NCBI RefSeq assembly: GCF_026183675.1
Contig: NZ_JAPIVK010000002.1
Span: 43,765 to 107,764, forward strand
Direction of reading: 5' to 3'
From: Microbulbifer halophilus
GTDB taxonomy: Bacteria; Pseudomonadota; Gammaproteobacteria; Pseudomonadales; Cellvibrionaceae
Length of the DNA stretch: 64,000 nucleotides
Shown here: one piece after another, positions 48,216-57,164 of the stretch
Numbering within the stretch: position 1 is the stretch's first letter
Layout of the letters: each line of letters begins with the position of its first letter
Translations under genes and position numbers: made by a program
Notes under the pieces: model-generated
Databases searched by the model: none
Seen by the model: only the letters and a program-made list of their open reading frames with translations
Told to the model about the DNA's origin: nothing

Positions 48216-50674
48216 TGCTGCCGCTCAAGCTACTCTTCCGCGACTGGCGCGGCGGCGAACTGGCCCTGATTGCCACCGCCCTGGTACTGGCCGTGAGCTG
48301 TGTCACCGCCATCGCCCACTTCGGCGACCGCCTGACCCGCGCCATGCATATCCAGTCGCAGACCTTCCTCGCCGCAGAGCGCGTGGTGCGCAGCAGCCGC
48401 CCGGTGGAAGAGGCCTGGCTCGACGCCGCCCGCAAGCGCGGCCTGCAACAGGCCGAGACCGTCAGCTTCGCCTCCATGCTGTCCGCCGGCGAGCAGTTCC
48501 AGCTCGCCGCCATCAAGGCCGTCAGCGGGGCTTACCCACTGGTCGGCCAGCTGGAAATGCGCCCCGAGCCGAGCGCCGCCAGCCGCGCCGTCGAGGGCGG
48601 TCCGGCCCCCGGCCAGGTGTGGCTGGAACCGCGCCTGCTGCCGCTGCTGAACCTCGACATCGGCGACCCACTGCAGGTGGGCGACGCCGAACTCACCGTC
48701 AGCGGCCTGCTCGACCACGAGCCGGACCGCAGCGACAACCTCTTCTCCATGGGCGCCCGGGTACTGATCAACCTGGGCGACCTGGCCGCCACCAACACCG
48801 TGCAGCCCGGCAGCCGCGTGCGCTACCGCTACCTGTTCGCCGGCGACGACACCGCCCTGGAAGACTACTTCAACTGGCTCGAACCGCAGCTGACCGAACA
48901 CCAGCGCGTGATCGACCTGCAGGAGGGCCAACCGCGGGTGGCATCGGCGCTGGAGCGCGCCGAGAGCTTCCTGTATCTCGCCGGCAGCCTCGCCGTACTG
49001 CTCGCCAGCGTCGCCGTGGGCCTGGCCGCGCGCCGCTACAGCCTGCGCCACACCAGCTACGTGGCGGTGATGAAAAGCCTCGGCGCCGGCCGCGGCCAGG
49101 TGCTGCGCATCTATCTCGGCCAACTGGCCGGCCTGGCCCTGCTGGCCACCGCCGCCGGGCTACTGATCGGCAGCGTCATCCAGGCCCAGGCCGTGTCGCT
49201 GATGGCCGACTTTTTCCCGGCGGAACCGCCGCCCAGCCGCGCCCAGCCGCTGCTGGTGGGGCTGGTGACCGGCCTCGCCTGCGCGCTGGGCTTCGCCCTG
49301 CCGCCGCTGACCCGCCTGGCGCGCACCGACCCGATGCAGACCCTGCGCCGCGACTGGAGCAACCCGGACCGGCGCGAATGGCTGGGGCTGGTGCTCGGCC
49401 CCACCTCGATGCTGCTGCTGATCTGGTGGCTGTCCGGCGATATCGCCATCACCCTGGCGCTGTTCGCCGGCATGGCGCTGCTGGTGGGCGGCGCCGCGCT
49501 GATGAACCAACTGCTGGTGCGCGGCCGCCTGGCCAATCTCGGCGGCGCCTGGCGCATCGCCCTGGGCAGCCTGCAGCGCCGCGCCGCCTTCAACACCCTG
49601 CTGATCGCCGCCTTCGGCACCGGCCTGCTGGCGATGCTGGCGCTGGTATTCGCGCGCACCACCCTGATCGAAGAGTGGCGCATGCAGTTGCCGGAAAACG
49701 CCCCCAACCACTTCCTGTTCAATATCGCCCCGCACGATGCCGAAGGCATGGAAGCCATGCTCGCCGAGCACAATGTCACCAGCACCGAGTTCTACCCGAT
49801 GGTGCGCGGCCGCTTGGTGGCCATCAACGACATACCGGCGAAGGAATACAACGAGGGCAGCGAGCGCGTCGGCGCCCTGCGCCGCGAACTGAACCTGAGC
49901 TGGACCGAAAACCTGGCCCCGGACAACCGCATCCTCGAAGGCCAGTGGTGGGATGAGACCGACGAGGGTGTCAGCGTGGAAGTGGAACTGGCCGCGCGCC
50001 TGAATCTGGCGCTGGGTGATCAGTTGCGCTTCTCCATCGGCGGTCTGGAAGTGGAGGCGCCGGTCGCCAGCTTCCGCTCACTGGACTGGAACAGCATGCG
50101 GCCGAACTTCTTCATGATCTTCGCCCCCGGCACACTGGAGGACTTCCCGGCCACCTATATCACCAGCTTCTACCTGCCGCCGGAGAAGAAACTGTTCGTC
50201 AACGAACTGGTGCGGCAATACCCCAGCGTCAGCCTGATCGAACTGGACAAGATCATCGAGCGCATCCGCGACACCATCGGCCAGGTCTCCCTGGCGATCG
50301 AATCGGTGATGGCGCTGATGCTGGTGGCCGGCGTGCTGGTACTGATCGCCGGCGTGCGCGCCAGTATCGCCGAGCGATTGCAGGAAGCGGCGATTATCCG
50401 CACACTTGGCGGCCGCCGGCGCCTGCTGGTCCAGAGCCTGCTGGTGGAATTCGGCCTGCTCGGCACCGCCGCCGGCCTGCTCGCCGCCGCCGGCGCCGAA
50501 CTGACACTGGCGGTACTGTCGCAGCGTGTCTTCGAACTGCCGTTCGCCTGGCACCCGCTGCTGTGGCTGCTGGGCCCGGTCGCCGGCGCCCTGCTGGTAG
50601 GCACAGCCGGCACACTCGCCTGTCGCAGCTCCGTCAGCCAACCGCCGCTGAAGGTACTACGCGAACTGGCTTAA
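48215..50674 (+). CDS. ybbP: ABC transporter permease, YbbP/FtsX-like
   Basis: The 819-aa permease has a double FtsX arrangement: an N-terminal span (LALIATALVLAVSCVTAIAH), a large periplasmic region, a first set of spans (about residues 250-430), a second periplasmic domain, and a final FtsX set (about 690-810, IAGVRASIAERLQEAAIIRT, then LGGRRRLLVQSLLVEFGLLG). Size and layout match YbbP. The coupled ATPase and the neighbouring tesA support the call. Involvement in lipid or lipoprotein handling is speculation. Confidence 0.93.
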   Translation: MLPLKLLFRDWRGGELALIATALVLAVSCVTAIAHFGDRLTRAMHIQSQTFLAAERVVRSSRPVEEAWLDAARKRGLQQAETVSFASMLSAGEQFQLAAIKAVSGAYPLVGQLEMRPEPSAASRAVEGGPAPGQVWLEPRLLPLLNLDIGDPLQVGDAELTVSGLLDHEPDRSDNLFSMGARVLINLGDLAATNTVQPGSRVRYRYLFAGDDTALEDYFNWLEPQLTEHQRVIDLQEGQPRVASALERAESFLYLAGSLAVLLASVAVGLAARRYSLRHTSYVAVMKSLGAGRGQVLRIYLGQLAGLALLATAAGLLIGSVIQAQAVSLMADFFPAEPPPSRAQPLLVGLVTGLACALGFALPPLTRLARTDPMQTLRRDWSNPDRREWLGLVLGPTSMLLLIWWLSGDIAITLALFAGMALLVGGAALMNQLLVRGRLANLGGAWRIALGSLQRRAAFNTLLIAAFGTGLLAMLALVFARTTLIEEWRMQLPENAPNHFLFNIAPHDAEGMEAMLAEHNVTSTEFYPMVRGRLVAINDIPAKEYNEGSERVGALRRELNLSWTENLAPDNRILEGQWWDETDEGVSVEVELAARLNLALGDQLRFSIGGLEVEAPVASFRSLDWNSMRPNFFMIFAPGTLEDFPATYITSFYLPPEKKLFVNELVRQYPSVSLIELDKIIERIRDTIGQVSLAIESVMALMLVAGVLVLIAGVRASIAERLQEAAIIRTLGGRRRLLVQSLLVEFGLLGTAAGLLAAAGAELTLAVLSQRVFELPFAWHPLLWLLGPVAGALLVGTAGTLACRSSVSQPPLKVLRELA

Positions 50675-50785
50675 GTAATCTGCTGCATCGTCATTCCGGC
50701 GAAGGCCGGAATCCAGTGCCCATCGAGGTCATCTGGGCTCCCGCATCCGCCGTAGTGACGACAGACTGACAAGAATTTCTCTGTT

Positions 50786-52054
50786 ATGGATCTGGATTTC
50801 GACCGCAACCACCTCTGGCATCCCTACTCCTCCCTGATCGACCCGCCGCCGGTCTATCCCGTCGAGCGTGCCGAGGGCGTGCGGATTTACCTGGAAGACG
50901 ACCGCGGCCTGATTGACGGTATGTCGTCCTGGTGGTGCGCCCTGCACGGCTACAATGTGCCGGAACTGAACGCCGCCGCGCAGCGGCAGCTGGAGAAGAT
51001 GTCGCACGTGATGTTCGGCGGCCTCACCCACGAGCCGGCCATCGAACTGGGCAAGCGGCTGGTGGACATCACCCCGGAACCGCTGCAGCGGGTTTTCCTG
51101 GCCGACTCCGGCTCGGTGGCGATGGAAGTGGCCATCAAGATGGCGCTGCAGTACTGGCAGTCCCGAGGCCGCAGCGAAAAAAACAGGCTGCTGGCGCTGC
51201 GCAACGGCTACCACGGCGATACCTTCGGCACCATGGCCACCTGCGATCCGGTCAACGGCATGCACCACCTGTTCGCCGGCCAACTGACGCAGCATTTCTT
51301 TGCCCCCGCACCGAAGCCGAAATTCAACGAACCCTGCGGCGAAGAAGATATCGCCGAGCTGCGCCAACTGATCGAACAGAATCACGCGCAACTGGCGGCG
51401 GTGACGCTGGAGCCCATCGTGCAGGGCGCCGGTGGCATGCGTTTCTATTCGCCGGAATACCTGAAGCGCGTGCGTGAACTCTGCGACGAGTACGAGCTGC
51501 TGCTGATCGCCGACGAGATCGCCACCGGCTTCGGCCGCAGCGGCAAAATGTTCGCCTGCGAACACGCCGGTATCAGCCCGGATATCCTCGCCCTGGGCAA
51601 GGCGCTCACCGGCGGCACCATGACCCTGGCGGCCACCCTCTGCACCGACAGGGTCGCCGACGGTATCTGCCGCGGCGAGGCCGGCGTCTTCATGCACGGC
51701 CCCACGTTTATGGGCAACCCGCTCGCCTGCGCCGTGTCCAACGCCAGTATCGACCTGCTACTCAACAGCCCCTGGCAGAAGCGCGTCGCCAATATCGAAA
51801 AGCAATTGAAAACGGAACTGGCACCGCTGAAGGAATCGGAGGCGGTGGCCGACGTGCGCACACTCGGCGCCATCGGCGTGGTAGAGATGCACGAGCCGGT
51901 GGATATGATGCAGGTGCAGGAAGCGCTGATCGACCGCGGCGTCTGGTTGCGCCCCTTCGGCAGACTGGTCTACGCCATGCCGCCCTATGTGATTTCCGAA
52001 CAGGACCTGGGCCAGCTCACCGGCGCCATGATGGAAGTGCTCGGCAACCCCTGA
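50786..52054 (+). CDS. bioA: Adenosylmethionine-8-amino-7-oxononanoate aminotransferase
   Basis: BioA makes 7,8-diaminopelargonic acid from KAPA in biotin synthesis, with SAM as amino donor. The 422-aa PLP enzyme has WHPYSSL and the substrate block GMSSWWCALHGYNVP. Other motifs are SGSVAMEVAIKMALQYW, IADEIATGFGRSG (Asp243) and the Schiff-base lysine K272 in LALGKALTGG. It stands apart from other bio genes, and no BirA site is apparent. A dispersed repeat GTCATTCCGGCGAAGGCCGG lies between ybbP and bioA at about 50690. Confidence 0.97.
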   Translation: MDLDFDRNHLWHPYSSLIDPPPVYPVERAEGVRIYLEDDRGLIDGMSSWWCALHGYNVPELNAAAQRQLEKMSHVMFGGLTHEPAIELGKRLVDITPEPLQRVFLADSGSVAMEVAIKMALQYWQSRGRSEKNRLLALRNGYHGDTFGTMATCDPVNGMHHLFAGQLTQHFFAPAPKPKFNEPCGEEDIAELRQLIEQNHAQLAAVTLEPIVQGAGGMRFYSPEYLKRVRELCDEYELLLIADEIATGFGRSGKMFACEHAGISPDILALGKALTGGTMTLAATLCTDRVADGICRGEAGVFMHGPTFMGNPLACAVSNASIDLLLNSPWQKRVANIEKQLKTELAPLKESEAVADVRTLGAIGVVEMHEPVDMMQVQEALIDRGVWLRPFGRLVYAMPPYVISEQDLGQLTGAMMEVLGNP

Positions 52055-52158
52055 ATCGGGGTGAGGCGACCGGGATATCCCACGGATCGGGGCGTCGGAC
52101 TCCCCCTCCCGGCCCATCCTGCCTATACTGAGTCCAGCGCGGATGTTTGGGAGGCATC

Positions 52159-52572
52159 ATGTACCGTTTTCTACCCTTGGCGGCCCTGCTACTGTCCCTG
52201 GGCCTTTCCGGCTGCGGACGCCAGAGCGACACCCACGACCCGGCCGAAACCGAGCGCACCCCACCCGGTGAAACCGCCACCGAGGCAATGGACACGCCGG
52301 TCGCGCCACCCGACAAAAACGAAAGCGACACCGAAACCGAGGCCCCGATCTGCACCGAAGAATGGTTCCAGTGGGTGAACGATCAGGTTGTCGCCATGCA
52401 CGACGGCGATATGGCGCAACTCTATCCGAGTGGCCTGCCGGATGTGGGCACCGCCGAGTGGTTCCTGGCCGTAGACAAACTCACCGGCGGCGACGGCGCC
52501 CACGGCCCCGACGGCGGCAGTGCCGAATGGTGCAGCATGGTGCAATATCGCCTGGAGCAATCCTCCCCCTGA
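52159..52572 (+). CDS. Small lipoprotein, function unknown
   Basis: The 137-aa protein has a lipobox (LLLSLGLSGC) and a disordered Thr/Glu/Pro linker to about residue 65. A compact C-terminal domain with cysteines (APICTEEWFQWVN, GSAEWCSMVQYRLE) could hold one disulfide. I chose ATG 52159 because GGGAGG lies 5 bp upstream. I know no family for it. It may be co-transcribed with the following PepSY gene, 40 bp away. Confidence 0.72.
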   Translation: MYRFLPLAALLLSLGLSGCGRQSDTHDPAETERTPPGETATEAMDTPVAPPDKNESDTETEAPICTEEWFQWVNDQVVAMHDGDMAQLYPSGLPDVGTAEWFLAVDKLTGGDGAHGPDGGSAEWCSMVQYRLEQSSP

Positions 52573-52612
52573 GCCTCCACTATCCTCCATTGCAGCAACC
52601 GAGGAGATATCG

Positions 52613-52879
52613 ATGCGTACCATCAGACACCTGCTCCTTGCGAGCCTCGCGGCCGCGGCCATGCAACCCGCACTGGCCGATGACAAGCCCCCGGCCGGCG
52701 CCATGGCACTGTCCATAGTACTGACCAAACTGGAACAGCAGGGCTTTACCCCGATCATCGATGTCTCGCTGGACAACGGCCGCTGGGAAGTGGAAGCCTA
52801 CAAGGAATCGGAGAAACGCGATCTGGAAGTGGATCCCAACAGCGGCAAGATCCTGTCGGACCAGCCCGACAACGACTGA
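52613..52879 (+). CDS. Small exported PepSY-like protein
   Basis: The 88-aa precursor has a signal peptide ending near MQPALA and one PepSY-like unit: LSIVLTKLEQQGFTPIIDVS, then WEVEAYKESEKRDLEVDPNSG and KILSD. Such small periplasmic proteins are thought to bind or inhibit proteases or sense ligands. GAGGAGAT precedes the ATG. An in-frame extension upstream is read through the preceding gene and is not real. Confidence 0.83.
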   Translation: MRTIRHLLLASLAAAAMQPALADDKPPAGAMALSIVLTKLEQQGFTPIIDVSLDNGRWEVEAYKESEKRDLEVDPNSGKILSDQPDND

Positions 52880-52906
52880 TCCCGGCGGTGCGGCCGTACC
52901 GGCTGC

Positions 52907-53419
52907 CTACTCGGTCACCCGCCCCAACCAGAGCTTGAGCAACTGTTCCAGTTGATCGCGCTCGCGTCCGCCGACACCCTCGAGCAGTTCCCGCATGGTG
53001 CGCAGATGCGCCGGCAGCGCCCGGTCGACCAACTGCAGCCCCGCTCCGGTCAGGCGCACCTCGACGCTGCGCCTGTCTTCCTCGCTGTGGCGGCGTTCGA
53101 TCAATCCCTTCCGCTCCAGCCGGTCCAGCCGGTTGGTCATGGCCCCCGAACTCAACAGCATCGACTGGAACAACTGCGACGGCGTCAGGCAGTGGGGCGC
53201 CCCGGCGCGCCGCAGTGTCGCCAGCACATCAAACTCCCCCTGCCCCAGGCCGAAGTCACCATGGCAGCGGAGCTGTGCCGCTTCCACCACTTTTACCAGG
53301 CGCAACAGGCGGCCGATCAGCTTCATCGGTGTCAGGTCATCGTCGATACCCTGCTCGATCCACTGCCGGGCAATCCGGTCCAGATCGTCGTCTTCTGTTC
53401 TTGTCATCGTGTCGACCAT
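52907..53419 (-). CDS. MarR-family transcriptional regulator
   Basis: The 170-aa protein has a winged helix-turn-helix of MarR type: GEFDVLATLRRAGAPHCLTP, SQLFQSMLLSSGAMTNRLDR, and wing RHSEEDRRSVEVRLT. Dimerisation helices lie on both sides. MTRTEDD, four codons in, is an alternative start. It is divergent from a CynX/NimT transporter. Two matching palindromes in the 104-bp gap are the probable operators, one adjoining its own start, suggesting autoregulation and control of the transporter. Confidence 0.92.
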   Translation of the reverse strand: MVDTMTRTEDDDLDRIARQWIEQGIDDDLTPMKLIGRLLRLVKVVEAAQLRCHGDFGLGQGEFDVLATLRRAGAPHCLTPSQLFQSMLLSSGAMTNRLDRLERKGLIERRHSEEDRRSVEVRLTGAGLQLVDRALPAHLRTMRELLEGVGGRERDQLEQLLKLWLGRVTE

Positions 53420-53420
53420 T

Positions 53421-53438
53421 TATCTTGACGCAAAGATA
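53421..53438. promoter_or_regulatory. Probable MarR operator 1
   Basis: TATCTTGACGCAAAGATA is an inverted repeat (TATCTT, 6-bp spacer, AAGATA), 1 bp from the regulator start codon. The same sequence with two changes recurs at 53475. Confidence 0.75.
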
Positions 53439-53474
53439 CTTTACCCCGACGCCGCTGAACCCGTAAACTGAAAG

Positions 53475-53492
53475 TATCTTGATGTAAAGATA
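53475..53492. promoter_or_regulatory. Probable MarR operator 2
   Basis: TATCTTGATGTAAAGATA differs from operator 1 at two spacer positions and has intact half-sites. It lies 54 bp centre to centre from operator 1 and 31 bp before the transporter start. Confidence 0.75.
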
Positions 53493-53523
53493 TAACCGGA
53501 AACTGAAAAAGGAAACCACCGGC

Positions 53524-54720
53524 ATGCGAACGCCGTCCCCCGCCCATCCGCTGTTGCTCGGCGCAGTGATCGTACTGGTCGCTCTCAATCTGCGGCCGGT
53601 ACTCGCGTCGGTAGGCCCCCTGTTGCCGGCCATTCAGCAGGATATGCCCATCAGCTTCAGCGCCGCCTCATTGCTGACCACCTTGCCGGTGCTGGCCATG
53701 GGCCTGGCCTGCTTCGTGGGCTTCCGGATAGCGCGGTACCTGGGCACGGCACAGACCATCGGCTACTCCCTCCTGTGCCTGGCACTGGCCACCGGCGTGC
53801 GCTTCTGGGTCGGCTCCACCACCGGCCTGTTGGCCACTGCCCTGCTCGCCGGCCTGGGCATCGCCATCGTGCAGACACTGATACCGGCCATCATCAAAGC
53901 CAACTTCGGCAGCCGGGTGCCGGCGGTGATGGGGTTCTATGTCACGGCCATCATGGCCGGCGCCACCTTTGCCGCCGCGGGAGCACCGGTGATCGCCGAT
54001 TTCAGCGAGTGGCGCGGCGGCCTGGCCCACTGGGCCTGGCTGACCCTGGCGGCCTGCCTAGCCTGGGCCTGGCTCACCCGCAAACGCGCACTGGCGATAC
54101 CGGCCAGCGGCACCGAACCGGGCCCGCGCTTCTGGAAAAACCGCCGCTCGTGGAAACTGGCCAGCCTGTTCGGGCTGGGTACCGGCGCCTATGTCTGCGT
54201 ACTGGCCTGGCTGGCCCCCTACGCCATTGAACAGGGCTACAGCGACAAACAGGCGGGCCTGCTGCTGGGGTTCCTGACACTGATGGAGGTGGTCGCCGGG
54301 CTGGTATTCCCCGCCTGGGCCAACCGCGGGCGCGACCGCAGGCCGGTCCTGTTTACCCTCTGCGCACTGCAACTGCTGGGTTTTGGCGGCCTGGCCCTGG
54401 CGCCGGAGGCCGGCCTGCCGCTCTGGGCCGGCATTATCGGCCTGGGTATCGGCGGCTTCTTCCCGATGTCCATGATCGTCACCATGGATCACCAGGACGA
54501 TCCGCTGCAGTCCGGCAGGCTGACAGCCTTCGTCCAGGGGATCGGCTATATCATCGCCGCTGTCACGCCGTGGATCAGCGGCATCATGCGCGACCAGTTG
54601 CACAGCTTCGAGTTCGCCTGGCTACTGCTGGTTGTCGGGGCCATCGTTATTTTTATCCTTTCCCTGAACCTCGGCCCGGCGAGCTATCGCCGCGCCTTCC
54701 CTTCCACCCACCGCGGCTAA
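53524..54720 (+). CDS. CynX/NimT-family MFS transporter
   Basis: The 398-aa protein has 12 predicted spans. The family N-terminus is VALNLRPVLASVGPLLPAI, followed by LLTTLPVLAMGLACF. CynX/NimT members transport cyanate, nitroimidazoles or other small compounds. No cyanase gene is nearby, so the substrate is open. Divergent transcription from the MarR gene with shared operators points to derepression by a small toxic or aromatic ligand. The 242 bp after it (54721-54962) contain only dispersed repeat fragments (GGATCAAGTCCGGAATGAC). Confidence 0.88.
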   Translation: MRTPSPAHPLLLGAVIVLVALNLRPVLASVGPLLPAIQQDMPISFSAASLLTTLPVLAMGLACFVGFRIARYLGTAQTIGYSLLCLALATGVRFWVGSTTGLLATALLAGLGIAIVQTLIPAIIKANFGSRVPAVMGFYVTAIMAGATFAAAGAPVIADFSEWRGGLAHWAWLTLAACLAWAWLTRKRALAIPASGTEPGPRFWKNRRSWKLASLFGLGTGAYVCVLAWLAPYAIEQGYSDKQAGLLLGFLTLMEVVAGLVFPAWANRGRDRRPVLFTLCALQLLGFGGLALAPEAGLPLWAGIIGLGIGGFFPMSMIVTMDHQDDPLQSGRLTAFVQGIGYIIAAVTPWISGIMRDQLHSFEFAWLLLVVGAIVIFILSLNLGPASYRRAFPSTHRG

Positions 54721-54962
54721 GCACTCTCGCCTACGGCCACCCGCAATGCCGGCGGCCCGGTACTCCGGGCCACTACAGCCGATCGAGCCGGCAATCCAGG
54801 CCACCCGGGCACCTTCGCTGGATCCCGGATCAAGTCCGGAATGACGGCTCCGGAGGGCGGGCTTTGGTCATAACAACTTTGAGACGACTAATATGTGGCA
54901 TTCCGGCTTCAGTAGCCACTGATTGCCCACTTCTGACTCGCGACGGCTCGTGAAGATAATCG

Positions 54963-55856
54963 TTATTCCCTGCAGCGCAACGCATTGAGCAATAGCGAAA
55001 ACGCGGGCGACGCGTGGCGGCGGCTCGGATAATAGAGGTGGTATGGTTCAAAGGTTTTTCGCCAGTCGCCCAGCACTTCGGCCAACTCCCCGGACTCGAG
55101 CTCTTTGTGCAGGTATGCCTGCGGCAGGTAGGCCAAACCGAGTCCGGCCAGAGTGGCGTCGCGTACGGATGCGATGCTGTTGGTAATCAACGGACCTTCC
55201 ACCTTCACGCGCATCTCCTTCCCTGATTCAACAAACAACCATTCAAATTGCTCGCCGTGCGTAGGCAGACGCAGATTGATGCAGGCATGCTCTGTGAGCT
55301 CGCGCGGGTGTGCCGGCTGCGACCTACCTTCAAAATAGGACGGCGACCCGACCACCGCCATCGGGTGCGGGTCGCTGATCCGTACCGCAATCATGTCCTT
55401 CTCCACCAGGCCACCACGACGGACGCCCGCATCGAAGCGGCCGCTGACGATATCAGTGAGGCCGTAATCGACGGCCAGCTCTACCCGGATGTTCGGGTAT
55501 TCAAGGAGGAAACGCTCCAGCACCGGCTGAAGCACGCTATGCACTGCGTACTCGTCAGCGGTGAGGCGGACCGTCCCGGCGGGCTTGTCCCGCAACGCGG
55601 TCACCTGCTCGATGCCCGACTCAATCTGGCGCATCGACGGGGCGATTAGCGCGAGCAGCCGTTCGCCGGCCGAAGTCATCGAGACGCTGCGCGTCGTGCG
55701 CGAGAACAGCCTCAGGTCAAGCCGTTCCTCCAATCCTCGGATGATCTGGCTCAACGCCGATTGCGAAACCCCGAGACGCGCGGCCGCGCGAGTGAAGCTG
55801 AGTTCCTCAGCCACTGCGAGGAAAGCGACCAAGTCCTGCAGCTGACGTCCATCCAT
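54963..55856 (-). CDS. LysR-family transcriptional regulator
   Basis: The 297-aa protein has the LysR N-terminal helix-turn-helix (LQDLVAFLAVAEELSFTRAA, then ARLGVSQSALSQIIRGLEER) and a type 2 periplasmic-binding-like effector domain (VELAVDYGLTDIVSGRFDAG). It is divergent from an alpha/beta hydrolase gene across 135 bp. A short dyad AATATTGCCGTATT (55885-55898) in that gap could be part of its binding site. Control of the hydrolase is inferred. Confidence 0.92.
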   Translation of the reverse strand: MDGRQLQDLVAFLAVAEELSFTRAAARLGVSQSALSQIIRGLEERLDLRLFSRTTRSVSMTSAGERLLALIAPSMRQIESGIEQVTALRDKPAGTVRLTADEYAVHSVLQPVLERFLLEYPNIRVELAVDYGLTDIVSGRFDAGVRRGGLVEKDMIAVRISDPHPMAVVGSPSYFEGRSQPAHPRELTEHACINLRLPTHGEQFEWLFVESGKEMRVKVEGPLITNSIASVRDATLAGLGLAYLPQAYLHKELESGELAEVLGDWRKTFEPYHLYYPSRRHASPAFSLLLNALRCRE

Positions 55857-55991
55857 TAATGAGCTCCACTAATAAAGGTATTCGAATATTGCCGTATTAT
55901 CAAATAATTTGCCAGTGCCTACCATGTCTTCACGCTGGCATCTGCCAGTAGAAAAACGTGCAACCACCAACACTTTCACGAGGAGTCAGTT

Positions 55992-56936
55992 ATGGATAAC
56001 CCCATCGAAACCATCCGCATCCGCAATCCGGGCATGGCTTGGGACATTGCGGCCAACATTCATTTTCCGCCGGACTTTGATAAAAGCAAGAAGTACCCGA
56101 CAGTCATCAGTGCGCATCCTATTGGCAGTTGCAAGGAGCAGACTTCCGGCAATGTCTACGGGGCCGCGCTAGCGAGGGAAGGCTTTGTGGTGATCGCCTT
56201 CGACGCCAGCTACCAGGGTGCCAGTGGCGGAGAGCCGCGCCTCACAGAAGACCCCGGTCAGCGCGTGGAGGATTTCCGGCAGGTTTCCGACTACCTCGTG
56301 ACCCTCCCCTACGTGGACGCTGATCGTATCGGCGTGCTTGGTGTCTGCGGCGGTGGTGGCTATTCCATCAGTGCTGCAAAGTCCGAGCGCCGAATCAGGG
56401 CGGTAGTCACGATCACAGGAGCCAACTTCGGGCGTCTCAGCCGCGAAGGCTTCGGCGGCTATGATCCAGTCGGCACGCTGGAAGCCATCGCTCAGCAGCG
56501 AACCACTGAGGCACGTGGCGGCAAGGCGCGGGTGGACGACGTTCTGCCAGCATCGGTGGAGGCTGCCAAGGAGGCCGGCGTCACCGATATAGATGTTCTC
56601 GAAGCTACCGACTATTACAAGACGCCACGCGGTCAAACCGCTCATGGGTTGACCAGCTTTCTGTTCTCGCGCCGGGCCGCCGCCATGGACTGGGACGCGT
56701 TCCACCTCGCCGAAGTGCTACTGACTCAGCCGTTACTGGTAGTGGTAGGTGACAAGCCCGGTGGATTCGGGGCCTACCGCGACGGCCTGGAGATCTATGG
56801 CCGCGCGGCATCGAAAGACAAGGAGCTGCTGGTGCTTCCGAATACCTCGCACTATGAGCTGTACGACCAGCCGGAGGCCACCACCAAGGCACTGGAAAAA
56901 GTCGTGCCGTTCTTCAAAAAGCACCTGGCTGCATGA
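55992..56936 (+). CDS. Alpha/beta hydrolase with cysteine nucleophile
   Basis: The 314-aa protein is of the dienelactone-hydrolase/YcjY-like type. The nucleophile elbow reads GVCGGGGYS, so C119 replaces the usual Ser. D254 (VVGDKPGGF) and H287 (PNTSHYEL) complete a plausible triad. The N-terminal YPTVISAHPIGSCKEQ and FDASYQGASGGEPR are typical of this subgroup, often found beside LysR regulators. There is no signal peptide, so it is cytoplasmic. AGGAG precedes the ATG. The substrate is unknown. Confidence 0.88.
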   Translation: MDNPIETIRIRNPGMAWDIAANIHFPPDFDKSKKYPTVISAHPIGSCKEQTSGNVYGAALAREGFVVIAFDASYQGASGGEPRLTEDPGQRVEDFRQVSDYLVTLPYVDADRIGVLGVCGGGGYSISAAKSERRIRAVVTITGANFGRLSREGFGGYDPVGTLEAIAQQRTTEARGGKARVDDVLPASVEAAKEAGVTDIDVLEATDYYKTPRGQTAHGLTSFLFSRRAAAMDWDAFHLAEVLLTQPLLVVVGDKPGGFGAYRDGLEIYGRAASKDKELLVLPNTSHYELYDQPEATTKALEKVVPFFKKHLAA

Positions 56937-56947
56937 TTGACACTATC

Positions 56948-56976
56948 GCGCCCGTCGCCGTGGCGGCGACGGGCGC
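56948..56976 (+). terminator. Strong hairpin after the hydrolase gene
   Basis: GCGCCCGTCGCC and GGCGACGGGCGC form a perfect 12-bp stem with loop GTGGC, 11 bp after the stop codon. No U-tract follows, so termination is probable but not canonical. Confidence 0.6.
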
Positions 56977-57164
56977 ATGGAGTAGAGAGCAGAAATTTTA
57001 CACACGCTGGATCTTAGCTGCTTTTTCAGGCCAAAAACGGCCACTACGGGGCCAATCCTGCATGGTGATGCAATGACGCATCTCGCCGCGCTCACCGGCG
57101 GACAATGAGAGCGAAGCGACTGGCACAAAGGTGCATAGTATTGTCCCTTCAGTGTAGCGCCCGA

